Positions 26,839 through 34,895 of a stretch of 64,000 nucleotides of DNA are shown here, in pieces; the stretch's first letter is position 1, and each line of letters starts with the position of its first letter. The stretch is from assembly GCA_966211795.1 (NCBI GenBank), contig CBIHNW010000019.1, positions 1 through 64,000 on the forward strand, given 5' to 3'. The notes under the pieces are model-generated. The model was given only the letters and a program-made list of their open reading frames with translations, did not search any database and was not told the origin of the DNA. The position numbers and the translations under genes are program-made. The DNA is from 21-14-0-10-47-8 sp966211795 (GTDB lineage: Bacteria > Bdellovibrionota > Bdellovibrionia > Bdellovibrionales > Bdellovibrionaceae).

Positions 26839-28910
26839 GAATGCTCAGAAATCCCAAGGGCTTCAGCTTCATGGAGGCCCTGATTTCGGCCTCGATCATC
26901 AGCATTCTCGCTTTGGGTGTTGGTGCGATGACTCAGATGGGGAGCAAAAGTTCCCAGCACTTGAAAATCACCCGCATTGCCATGACGGAAAGGGCGCACA
27001 TCACTGCGGCCTTGGCCAATCCAATGGCCTGGCAGCAAACCGTCGCCCACAATTCGAGCTTTGCTTGCCTCGCGACAACGACCGGATGCAATCCTTCGTC
27101 GTCGGCCACCGGGTATTATGATTTCATTCTGTACGATGCACAGGGTTCTCAAAAGCTCACGTACGATCCTTCGGATTCAACGACCCGTCCATTTATGAAT
27201 GGTGGAGCGTGCCCCGCAACCACGGCCGATCCCAGCTCGGACTGTCCGCTCAAATTCAAGGCGCACTGGCGACCGAAATGCAACACGCCTCCGTGCGTGA
27301 ATGGCAGTGTCGAAATCAAAGTGGATTTGGAAACAGATTTCAGCAGTTCCGATCTCACCATCAATACAAAAAATTACGAGTTCAGCACCATTCGCGGCAT
27401 GAACGAAGACACCATTCAGTCTGCCTGTCTTTTGATGAACGGAGTGTTCAACAGTTTGACTCGCAAGTGTCAGGCCAAACACGCCAGCAAAACTTGCGCG
27501 AATCAGGGACATCCTTACGGAATCGTCTCGGGCGTCACCAGCAACGGCAACATCATTTGCACGCCCCTTTATTCTGGATCCTGTTCCGGCACGCAAGTCA
27601 TGACCGGGGTGACGACGGCGGGACAAGCCTCTTGTGCTTCGCGCGCTGCCACTTGCTCACCCGTCAACTGCGTTGGGACTTGGAGTTCTTGCTCGGCCCT
27701 TTGCGGTGGCGGAACACAGTCTTACACCGTCCTTCAGGCCGCCAAATACGGTGGCATCAGTTGCCCGCACGCAACGGGCGACACGCAAGCTTGCAATCCG
27801 GCTCCCTGCACTCCTCCGACAACGATTGTGACCCCAACGACGCTGGTCTCGGCGACAGTCGTCAACTGTGCCGGACACTGGAGCTCCTGCACGGCCCCTT
27901 GCGGTGGCGGAACTCAATTTTTCACCGTCACGCAGGCCGCAGCCGGCGGGGGCGCCGCCTGCCCCGCTGCCGATGGCGCCGTTCAAGCTTGCAATGTCGG
28001 CCTTTGTCCGCCACCAATTACCACTCCGGTTGATTGCGCCGGATACTGGGGCGCCTGCGACTCATCAACTGGTCAACAAGATTTTATTGTCACCCAAAGT
28101 GAGATGAACGGTGGGGCCTCGTGCCCAGCCTCGCCACAAAGTTGCGCGGTGGATTGCAGCGGCAGTTGGGGTGCTTGTTCGGGCGGAGTGAAAACATATT
28201 CCATCTTCCAAAATGCAATGAATGGCGGAGCCGCCTGCCCAGCCTCGAATGGGCAAACGGATACAACCGGCTGTACCGCATCCGGCCCGGTTGTGGATTG
28301 CATTGGCAGCTGGAGCGCTTGCAGTCAGGCCTGCGGCGGTGGAACTCAGGTTTTCACCGTCAGCCAAGCCGCTTCTGGTGGAGGATTGTCCTGCGCTTCT
28401 TCCAATGGTGACGTGCAAACCTGCGGCATGGCGCCTTGCCCTCCGGTGGCAACGCCTGTCGATTGCGGTGGCTACTGGGATGCTTGCAACTCTGGCACTG
28501 GACAACAAAATTTTATTGTGACCCAAGCGCCACTGAATGGCGGAGCCGCTTGCCCTGCTTCACCGCAAGCTTGTGCGGTCAATTGCGCAGGTTCTTGGGG
28601 CGCCTGTTCGGGCGGAGTGAAGACATTTTCAGTCTCGCAGCCCGCACTGAACGGCGGATCCGCTTGTTCCTACTCGAATGGCGCAACTGACAGCGCCGGC
28701 TGCGCTCCCACGACTGGCAGCTGGTCGTACATGGGCGGTGGCTATGGCTGCACGACCAGCTCTGTGGCCGCAGCCTATCCGTCCGAAGGTGCAACCTGCA
28801 ATCCGTCGGTTGATCACTTTAGCGCATGCTCTTTTTACGATGATTCCCTCGGAAACGTTTGTTTTCCGAGCGGATACGAATTGGCCTTGGGAACCTGCCA
28901 GTGCCAATAG
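26823..28910 (+). CDS. Type IV pseudopilin-like protein 3 with seven thrombospondin-type-1-like repeats
   Basis: 695 residues. The N-terminus NPKG|FSFMEALISASIISILA has a consensus prepilin site (after Gly13) and Glu at +5. Residues ~50-275 are a pseudopilin-like globular region with two motifs of the GVTSNGNIIC type. Residues 283-627 hold seven tandem repeats. Three are full thrombospondin-1-like units (W-S-x-C-x-x-x-C-G-G-G-T-Q, ending in two Cys); four are shorter forms lacking the CGGG loop (W-G-A-C-S-G-G-V). The last ~65 residues are a separate Cys-rich domain. TSP1 repeats bind proteins and glycans in eukaryotes; fused to a minor pilin they would sit at a fibre tip and could contact other cells. 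The adhesin role is inferred. Confidence 0.8.
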   Translation: MRLLVRMLRNPKGFSFMEALISASIISILALGVGAMTQMGSKSSQHLKITRIAMTERAHITAALANPMAWQQTVAHNSSFACLATTTGCNPSSSATGYYDFILYDAQGSQKLTYDPSDSTTRPFMNGGACPATTADPSSDCPLKFKAHWRPKCNTPPCVNGSVEIKVDLETDFSSSDLTINTKNYEFSTIRGMNEDTIQSACLLMNGVFNSLTRKCQAKHASKTCANQGHPYGIVSGVTSNGNIICTPLYSGSCSGTQVMTGVTTAGQASCASRAATCSPVNCVGTWSSCSALCGGGTQSYTVLQAAKYGGISCPHATGDTQACNPAPCTPPTTIVTPTTLVSATVVNCAGHWSSCTAPCGGGTQFFTVTQAAAGGGAACPAADGAVQACNVGLCPPPITTPVDCAGYWGACDSSTGQQDFIVTQSEMNGGASCPASPQSCAVDCSGSWGACSGGVKTYSIFQNAMNGGAACPASNGQTDTTGCTASGPVVDCIGSWSACSQACGGGTQVFTVSQAASGGGLSCASSNGDVQTCGMAPCPPVATPVDCGGYWDACNSGTGQQNFIVTQAPLNGGAACPASPQACAVNCAGSWGACSGGVKTFSVSQPALNGGSACSYSNGATDSAGCAPTTGSWSYMGGGYGCTTSSVAAAYPSEGATCNPSVDHFSACSFYDDSLGNVCFPSGYELALGTCQCQ
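27669..28703 (+). repeat. Tandem thrombospondin-1-like coding repeats (7 units)
   Basis: Units at residues 283-329, 348-395, 404-441, 444-484, 492-539, 547-584 and 587-627 of the pseudopilin. Units 3+4 and 6+7 are near-copies of each other at protein and DNA level (for example ACTGGTCAACAAGATTTTAT against ACTGGACAACAAAATTTTAT), pointing to duplication of a two-unit block. Confidence 0.8.
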
Positions 28911-28913
28911 ATT

Positions 28914-28990
28914 TGGTAGGGAGTGAGGGATTCGAACCCCCGGTCCGCCGGTTATGAGCCGGCTGCTTTAACCAACTAAGCTAACTCCCC
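28914..28990 (-). tRNA. tRNA with anticodon CAT (elongator Met or Ile2)
   Basis: A 77-base cloverleaf with encoded CCA (28914-28916). The acceptor GGGGAGT pairs with ACTCCCT, with a G1-U72 wobble and discriminator A73. The anticodon stem GCCGG/CCGGC closes the loop CTCATAA, giving CAT at positions 34-36. The T arm has GGTTCGAATCC. The stem lacks the three G-C pairs of initiator tRNA, and position 1-72 is paired, so it is not tRNA-fMet. Whether C34 is modified to lysidine, making it tRNA-Ile2, cannot be read from sequence. Confidence 0.92.
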
Positions 28991-29134
28991 AATTAAACAC
29001 CAGACGTGTCTGAGCCTAGCAAAGACCCGCCAAAATGCAAGTTGAGCCGAGTCCTCGTGGAATGCCCCGGCGATCTGCTAGCAAATGGCGCATAACAACT
29101 CGAAACACTGAACACTTTAGCTTACACTTTTCAG

Positions 29135-30286
29135 ATGAAAAAAAATAAAGCGTCCGAATATTTTGCCGGAAATTATGTCGAATCACGCCAGCGTTTTCTC
29201 GAGGATGCTCGAAAAACAAGCCCTTCCAGTCAATTGGGAACCTGGAAAATTCCATCCAAACTGGATCCCGATTTGACCGTCGATTACGCCTGGTTGCCGC
29301 CCCTGAAAGCTCCCCGTCAACTGCTGGTCTTGTTGTCGGGCATTCACGGTGTCGAAACTTACGCGGGCTCGGCGATCCTGCATCTCTTCATGAATGAGAT
29401 TCTGCCTTCGGTCGATCGCGATCACCTTGGAATTTTGATGGTCCACGCGATGAATCCGTACGGATTCAAATATCACCAACGTTGCACCGAAAATCACGTG
29501 AATCTCAATCGTAATTTTTCGGTCTCCGGTCAGCTGTTTCAATCCCGCAATCTCGCTTCGCAGAAAATGCACGATCTCTTTCACACCAAACAGGCGGTGA
29601 CCACCGCGCAGGGAAAGCTGTTGCAAGTTTTAAAACGCGCCAACGACAAAATTTATTTCGGCGACATTTCGGTCGATGAACTGACGAAGGCGATCTCGCC
29701 AGGACAATTCGAAAGACCCGAAGAAGTCGAATACGGCGGGCGTGGCTTAGAACCGCAGACCAAGGCTTTGATGGATCACATCAAGCAGTTGATGCCCCAT
29801 TATCAAGATGTGGTCGCTCTGGATTTGCACACGGGACTTGGTGATCGCGGCCGGCTGCACCTGCTGACGGATGGACTCGATAACTCTCTTGATCCAAACT
29901 TGCTGAAAAAGATCCTGCACCCGGAAGAGGACAAAGAATTCTACGTCTTCACTCCACCAGAAACGGAAGGCTTCTACGCCGTTCATGGCGCCACCAACAG
30001 CTTGTTCGGAGAGCTGCGATCCAAAGACCAACGGGTCTGCGCCATCACTCTCGAATTCGGCACTCTTGGCCACAGCTTGGATCAGCAAGTTCAGGACTGG
30101 AACAATTTCCTGACCGAGCATCAAGGCCACATTTATGGTTACGCCAATGATCAGCTCAAAAAACAAGTCCGCGACGCCAACTTCGCCCGCTCTTACCCGG
30201 ATGATGATATTTGGCGCCGAGACATTCTCAAAGCGGCAGAGGGCGTGCTCAGCCGAGTGGTCCACCGTTTAACGAGTGAAGATTAA
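29135..30286 (+). CDS. DUF2817 (M14-carboxypeptidase-like) protein
   Basis: 383 residues, no signal peptide. Matches the DUF2817 branch of the M14 zinc carboxypeptidase superfamily: SGIHGVETYAGS supplies the first His and Glu ligands, LDLHTGLGDRG the later His, and ITLEFGT the catalytic Glu near the end. NPYGFKYHQRCTENHVNLNRNF-type context (Asn-Arg-Asn) is also typical. Probably a cytoplasmic peptidase or amidohydrolase acting on small peptides. The 3' end overlaps the convergent small exported gene by 4 nt. Confidence 0.85.
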   Translation: MKKNKASEYFAGNYVESRQRFLEDARKTSPSSQLGTWKIPSKLDPDLTVDYAWLPPLKAPRQLLVLLSGIHGVETYAGSAILHLFMNEILPSVDRDHLGILMVHAMNPYGFKYHQRCTENHVNLNRNFSVSGQLFQSRNLASQKMHDLFHTKQAVTTAQGKLLQVLKRANDKIYFGDISVDELTKAISPGQFERPEEVEYGGRGLEPQTKALMDHIKQLMPHYQDVVALDLHTGLGDRGRLHLLTDGLDNSLDPNLLKKILHPEEDKEFYVFTPPETEGFYAVHGATNSLFGELRSKDQRVCAITLEFGTLGHSLDQQVQDWNNFLTEHQGHIYGYANDQLKKQVRDANFARSYPDDDIWRRDILKAAEGVLSRVVHRLTSED

Positions 30287-30639
30287 CGAACTTCACATCC
30301 GACTTCGACGGTCTGCTCGAAAGGAGCATTTCCATCAATTGAGAGTTCAATTTTTTTATTATTGCCTTGAGCCGTCGTTTTTTCAGTTTTATTTCGAGCA
30401 ATCAAATAGATGCTTCCATCAAGACTGCTGTACATGGCTTCGATTGTCGTTCCAGATAACGTTGACGTCACCTGTAGCGAATTCAACGTGTCCTTCATAT
30501 CTGCCGACACCGAGCTTTCTTGCAGAGTAAAATTAGAACTTGGACCGTTCTTCACGATCTTGCAAAACATGGTCTCTGCATGAGCGGCGCCTGCCACTGC
30601 TAAAACACCGGCGACTAGAATGGAATTGATTTTCTTCAT
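30283..30639 (-). CDS. Small exported protein, unknown function
   Basis: 118 residues with a clear signal peptide (to AAHAE, residue ~22). The mature 96 residues are beta-rich and have two Cys, one just after cleavage (MFCKIV) and one at the end (VGCEVR), which could form a disulfide. The start is supported by AAAGGAG six bases upstream. Faces the TetR gene across a 144-bp divergent promoter region. Confidence 0.7.
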   Translation of the reverse strand: MKKINSILVAGVLAVAGAAHAETMFCKIVKNGPSSNFTLQESSVSADMKDTLNSLQVTSTLSGTTIEAMYSSLDGSIYLIARNKTEKTTAQGNNKKIELSIDGNAPFEQTVEVGCEVR

Positions 30640-30737
30640 TGAGGACTCCTTTGGTCTATTGAAAGCGCTTTGCTTTCTGTTTGTATGTCTCGTTCTGAAA
30701 CAAAATAATGCAATACAGCAAAATCTTCGACCTGTTT

Positions 30738-30766
30738 TTGACGTTTCGTCAATTTTTATATAAACT
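30738..30766 (+). promoter_or_regulatory. Promoter with overlapping palindrome, upstream of tetR-like gene
   Basis: TTGACG (30738-30743), 17 bases, TAAACT (30761-30766) make a sigma-70 promoter ending 17 bases before the ATG. The -35 is the left half of a perfect palindrome TTGACG-TTT-CGTCAA (30738-30752). An operator over the -35 would fit autorepression by the TetR protein. Confidence 0.5.
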
Positions 30767-30783
30767 ATTGATATTACTAAAGT

Positions 30784-31440
30784 ATGAGTGATGAAATCTT
30801 TTCAAAATTCGATTTTGCGGCGCTTTCAAAGGATCAGAAAAAGGGTTCGCGCCGTCAGTTGCAGATCTCTGAAGTCAGCATCGATTTGATTTTTGAAGAT
30901 GGTCTCGAAGCGCTGACTTACGAAGCTCTTTCTAAGAGATGCGGAATCACCCGCAGTTTGATTTACCATTATTTTCCGACAACGACGGACCTGCTGCTCT
31001 TTTCGACCGGTTACATTCGGCATCGCTACCAAGCCTTTGTCTTACAGAATATGGCTTCGCAGACCACCATGCGAGATCTGCTCACCGCTTACATCCGCTA
31101 TGCCCTCTTGTGGGTCGATCATTTTCCAAAAGATGCCTGCGTCTGGCTGATCTTTTTTCATCGCTGTGCCGTCTCTCCTCCGCTGGCTGATCACAATCGA
31201 ATCTTGGTTGATATGGGGATCAAACGTATTGAAGGTCTTTTATTGAAAGGAATTTCCTCTCAGGAATTCACATTAAGACCGGAAGAAGTGCCACAAGCCG
31301 CTCGGCAGATTCAGCTCTTGATATCTGCAGGTCTTATTGCAAGGGCCACCGAAAAACGGACTCCCGAATTTTGGGAAAATGAATTTCAAGAAATACTCAA
31401 TCTAAGCCTTCGCCTGGTATCTGCATTGCAAAAATCCTAG
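30784..31440 (+). CDS. TetR-family transcriptional regulator
   Basis: 218 residues. The N-terminal HTH (about 25-70; ALTYEALSKRCGITRSLIYH, then YFPTTTDLL) is a standard TetR DNA-binding domain; the C-terminal helical domain is of unknown ligand specificity. The next gene, a secreted protein, starts 3 bases after the stop, so the two form an operon and the secreted protein is the likeliest target. The palindrome over its own promoter suggests autoregulation. Confidence 0.9.
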   Translation: MSDEIFSKFDFAALSKDQKKGSRRQLQISEVSIDLIFEDGLEALTYEALSKRCGITRSLIYHYFPTTTDLLLFSTGYIRHRYQAFVLQNMASQTTMRDLLTAYIRYALLWVDHFPKDACVWLIFFHRCAVSPPLADHNRILVDMGIKRIEGLLLKGISSQEFTLRPEEVPQAARQIQLLISAGLIARATEKRTPEFWENEFQEILNLSLRLVSALQKS

Positions 31441-31443
31441 AGA

Positions 31444-32769
31444 ATGTACGGTTCGTTCGTCCTTCTGCCACAGGTTTTTCGCAGCCACCATGCTAAACTC
31501 TTTTTTGTCACTCTGTTGATGATGTTGACAGCCGTCGTTCAGGCTCAGACGCGTTCTTGTCAAAAAATTTACGCCGTTTCTCAGGAAATTCAGTCCCAGA
31601 ACACTTCTTTAGAACAGTTTATTCGCAACCGTTATTGGACCAAAGAACATGTCTACACCGTTCAAGATTTTCAAAATCAATGGCGGGGCATGCAAACTAA
31701 GCTCTATTACATTCGGCCTGCACTCGGTGGCTTTACGGTGAAAACTATCAGGCTCAGTTCCGCAATCCAAAAGCCAGGACTGCCTTTGATTGGCCATCCT
31801 TTTCAGGAAATCGTCATTGAATCAATTCACCTTGTCCTGGACAACTATGCCCTTCGCCGAGAATGGACCCCGACATTTCGTGATCACCTTTATGATCAAG
31901 CCATGCTAGATTCAGGGCGCTCCACTTATCTTCAATTCTACGCTTTCGATGGCTTCAAGATTCAGGACATTTTAAAAGGAACACTTAAAATTATCGAAGC
32001 CACAAAATCGCAAAACCAAGACCTGCCGGTCGACCGGAATCTCGGAATTGTGCTTCCCTATAATGGTGGTTTGAAATTCGAGCTGGCTAATTTCGCGATC
32101 GATAAGCAATACAACAAGGAGGCCTTCACGGAAATATTGCTACAGCTGATGATGCACGCCAAAGGCGTCACAGAAAGACCGAATCACGAAGCCGATAAGA
32201 TGATTTATTTCACTTATGCCGATGCATCCTCGTACCGTATGTACAAGGGTCTTGGTTTCACTCCGGTTCCGGGTTTTGAAAAGCCGATTGAAAAAGATGG
32301 CACAAAATGGATTCCGATGGGCATCTCCGCCGAAGGCATCTTGAAAATTCCAGAAACGATTCAAAAGACGCGTAGCAATCAATGGGATCCCGAAGTTTTA
32401 CAGTACATGCTCAAAACGTTTGAAGGCTTGAATCTGATGACCAAAGGAAAACTCAACACCGGGTTCTGGGCCTTATCAGACATTTCGGTGACTCTATTTC
32501 GTCCCGATCCTTCTTTATCCGTCCCGGAAAAATTCCGTGAAATTCGAATCGTTCAAGAAAGTACCAGAAAAACTTTATTCCAAATTCCAGTTCCATTCTC
32601 TTTCATTCCCCTGAAAGAGAATTCTTCAGCAACGGTGACTCATGAAGGTCACAGCTACAGCCTGCACTTTCAACAGGGCATCCTAAAAATCAGCATCGAC
32701 GGCAAAAAAACCATTCGAATTCAAGTCGACTCAAATTTCGACTTTATTGATTCACTCAGTCTTCTCTAA
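31444..32769 (+). CDS. Exported protein with possible GNAT-like fold
   Basis: 441 residues with a signal peptide that has a long n-region (hydrophobic core about 19-33, ending VVQAQ). Residues ~90-290 contain a segment (YADASSYRMYKGLGFTPVPG) that looks like the end of a GNAT acyltransferase domain, where a Tyr and a GF turn face acyl-CoA. Acyl-CoA would be unexpected outside the cytoplasm, so either the fold is borrowed or the signal is an anchor. The C-terminal ~140 residues are beta-rich. In operon with the TetR gene (3-bp gap). Confidence 0.6.
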   Translation: MYGSFVLLPQVFRSHHAKLFFVTLLMMLTAVVQAQTRSCQKIYAVSQEIQSQNTSLEQFIRNRYWTKEHVYTVQDFQNQWRGMQTKLYYIRPALGGFTVKTIRLSSAIQKPGLPLIGHPFQEIVIESIHLVLDNYALRREWTPTFRDHLYDQAMLDSGRSTYLQFYAFDGFKIQDILKGTLKIIEATKSQNQDLPVDRNLGIVLPYNGGLKFELANFAIDKQYNKEAFTEILLQLMMHAKGVTERPNHEADKMIYFTYADASSYRMYKGLGFTPVPGFEKPIEKDGTKWIPMGISAEGILKIPETIQKTRSNQWDPEVLQYMLKTFEGLNLMTKGKLNTGFWALSDISVTLFRPDPSLSVPEKFREIRIVQESTRKTLFQIPVPFSFIPLKENSSATVTHEGHSYSLHFQQGILKISIDGKKTIRIQVDSNFDFIDSLSLL

Positions 32770-32818
32770 TTGATTGAATGGCGGCTGCAATTCAGCTTTT
32801 AACATACGCCCAAGAGCC

Positions 32819-32851
32819 AAAAAAAGAGAGAGTCTTGCAAACTCTCTCTTT
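32819..32851 (-). terminator. Rho-independent terminator of the rpsU-dnaG-rpoD operon
   Basis: Perfect 11-bp stem AAAGAGAGAGT/ACTCTCTCTTT with a 7-base loop. On the minus strand it is followed by seven T. It lies 130 bp past the rpoD stop. No T-run on the plus side, so mainly a minus-strand terminator. Confidence 0.85.
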
Positions 32852-32980
32852 CAAAATTTCAGATTTTATTCTTCAGATCCAATCGCGCCTTCAAATCAAG
32901 CGCGACTCTCGAACTCCCAAAGCTAACATCAGGTGCCAGCCCCGTGGCGCAGCGCGCGCCGAAAAACTACACGGACTCTT

Positions 32981-34798
32981 TTAGGAGTCCATGAAGGTTT
33001 TGAGTTTGTTGCTGCGGCTTGGGTGGCGCAACTTGCGCAAAGCTTTCGCTTCGATCTGACGGATGCGCTCACGTGTGACGTTAAAGTCCTGACCCACTTC
33101 TTCCAAAGTGTGATCGGATTCTTCACCGATACCGAAACGCATGCGCAGAACTTTCTCTTCACGTGGAGTCAACGTCGACAACACTCGGCGAGTTTGTTCA
33201 GCCAAGTTCAGGTTCACAATCGCTTCTGAAGGATTGATGACCTTTTTGTCTTCGATAAAATCCCCGAGGTGTGAATCTTCTTCTTCACCGACCGGAGTTT
33301 CCAACGAGATTGGTTCTTTTGCGATCTTCAGGACCTTGCGGACCTTATCAACCGGCATGTCCATCTTCTCGGCGATCTCTTCAGGAATGGGCTCACGACC
33401 CAGTTCCTGAACCAGATAACGAGACGTCCGAACCAGCTTGTTGATCGTTTCGATCATGTGAACCGGGATACGAATTGTACGCGCCTGATCGGCAATCGCA
33501 CGCGTGATCGCCTGACGAATCCACCAAGTCGCGTATGTCGAGAATTTATAACCACGTCGGTATTCGAATTTATCAACGGCTTTCATCAAACCGATGTTGC
33601 CTTCTTGGATCAAATCCAAGAATTGCAGACCGCGATTGGTGTACTTCTTGGCGATTGAAACCACCAGACGCAAGTTCGCTTCGACCAATTCGGCTTTCGC
33701 CGCATCGGCTTCGCGCTCACCTTTCCAGATCGCGGTGTACGTATCCTTGATCCAGGTATAATTCATCTCGGTTTCGTCTTGCAAACGTCCCAAGCGCCCC
33801 TGAGCGTCCTGGGCAGCAATCACGTAAGATTTAAATTTGTTATAGTTAAGGCCCGTATCACGAGTCATTTTCAAGAGCTCTTTTTCATTGCTCTCGATTT
33901 GCTTCAAACGCTCAACCAATGCCGGAACGTCTTTCGAGAAAGTCCGCTCGGTGCCTTCTTTGATCCGTTTGCGCAAAGTCGCCATGCGGTTCACCAAGTT
34001 TTTGAACTTGATGACGATGCGATTGATGGTCTTACGGTTAAAGTTGATGCTTTCGAAATTCGCCATCAATTTTTCGTTGATCGCGGTCAGTTCCTTCATC
34101 ACTTGCTCTTTTTGAGCGTAAGGAATCTGTTCGTTGCGAAGCGCTCCGAAATATTTCGCGGCGGTCGTCTGGTATTCAGTGACCTTGGCGATCAAAGCAT
34201 GAATCTTATCAACGTATTCTTTTTCGTCGTATTGAACACCTTCGTCTTCAAGACCACGGAAGATCGATTTAACTTTGATACGTCCTTCATCCAGGCGCTT
34301 ACCCAAGTTGATGATCTCAACCGTACCGATCGGTGACATCAAGATCGCACGAACGATCTCACGCTCCCCTTTTTCGATACGACGAGCGATCTCGACCTCA
34401 CCCTCGCGAGTGAGCAGAGAAACGGAACCCATCTTGCGCAGGTACAAACGAACAGGGTCATTCCCTTTGACGTCTTCACCTTCCGCTTTTTCATCTTCAT
34501 CGACTTCTTCATCTTCCTTGTCCGGATCGGCCAAGAAAGCTTCTTTGCCTTCATCGTCGCCTTTGACTTCGGACAAATCAGTGATGACGACACCATTGAT
34601 CTCCAAAGCCTGCATGAAAGAGTCGAGCACGCTCGCCAAAATAATTTCTGGCGGCAACAGCTCATTGATCTCTTCCACGGTCAGAGAGCCCTTTTCTTTC
34701 GCCAACTTCAGAAAGCGCTGAATCTCTTCTTTGATCAGCGTTTCTTGCTCCGCCAGCGAGAGCTCTTTGCCTGTTTCTTCTTTTGAATTTGATTTCAT
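32981..34798 (-). CDS. rpoD: RNA polymerase primary sigma factor RpoD
   Basis: 605 residues. An acidic region 1.1/spacer (EEVDEDEKAEGED) is followed by region 1.2 (DPVRLYLRKMG), a non-conserved helical insert, region 2 (LVEANLRLVVSIAKKYTNRG, then KFSTYATWWIRQAI for -10 recognition), region 3 and region 4 (EEVGQDFNVTRERIRQIE for -35 recognition). The order and length fit a proteobacterial primary sigma. AGGAACG precedes the ATG. Last gene of rpsU-yqeY-dnaG-rpoD. A GGACTC/GAGTCC hairpin (32973-32990) overlaps its stop codon. Confidence 0.98.
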   Translation of the reverse strand: MKSNSKEETGKELSLAEQETLIKEEIQRFLKLAKEKGSLTVEEINELLPPEIILASVLDSFMQALEINGVVITDLSEVKGDDEGKEAFLADPDKEDEEVDEDEKAEGEDVKGNDPVRLYLRKMGSVSLLTREGEVEIARRIEKGEREIVRAILMSPIGTVEIINLGKRLDEGRIKVKSIFRGLEDEGVQYDEKEYVDKIHALIAKVTEYQTTAAKYFGALRNEQIPYAQKEQVMKELTAINEKLMANFESINFNRKTINRIVIKFKNLVNRMATLRKRIKEGTERTFSKDVPALVERLKQIESNEKELLKMTRDTGLNYNKFKSYVIAAQDAQGRLGRLQDETEMNYTWIKDTYTAIWKGEREADAAKAELVEANLRLVVSIAKKYTNRGLQFLDLIQEGNIGLMKAVDKFEYRRGYKFSTYATWWIRQAITRAIADQARTIRIPVHMIETINKLVRTSRYLVQELGREPIPEEIAEKMDMPVDKVRKVLKIAKEPISLETPVGEEEDSHLGDFIEDKKVINPSEAIVNLNLAEQTRRVLSTLTPREEKVLRMRFGIGEESDHTLEEVGQDFNVTRERIRQIEAKALRKLRHPSRSNKLKTFMDS

Positions 34799-34895
34799 CT
34801 ACGTTCCTCGTTCTACCTACAAGATCTTTAAAAACAAAATTCAATCGAGCGGGGGGCTTTCTACTTTCGACACCCAAACTTGCTTCATGAGCTGA

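Noticed and set aside
27669..28703. Regular repeats that could suggest a CRISPR-like array
   Set aside because: The repeats are in frame, differ in sequence and length, and code for Cys-rich protein units.
28914..28990. Initiator tRNA-Met
   Set aside because: The anticodon stem lacks the three consecutive G-C pairs and position 1-72 is paired (G-U), unlike bacterial initiator tRNA.
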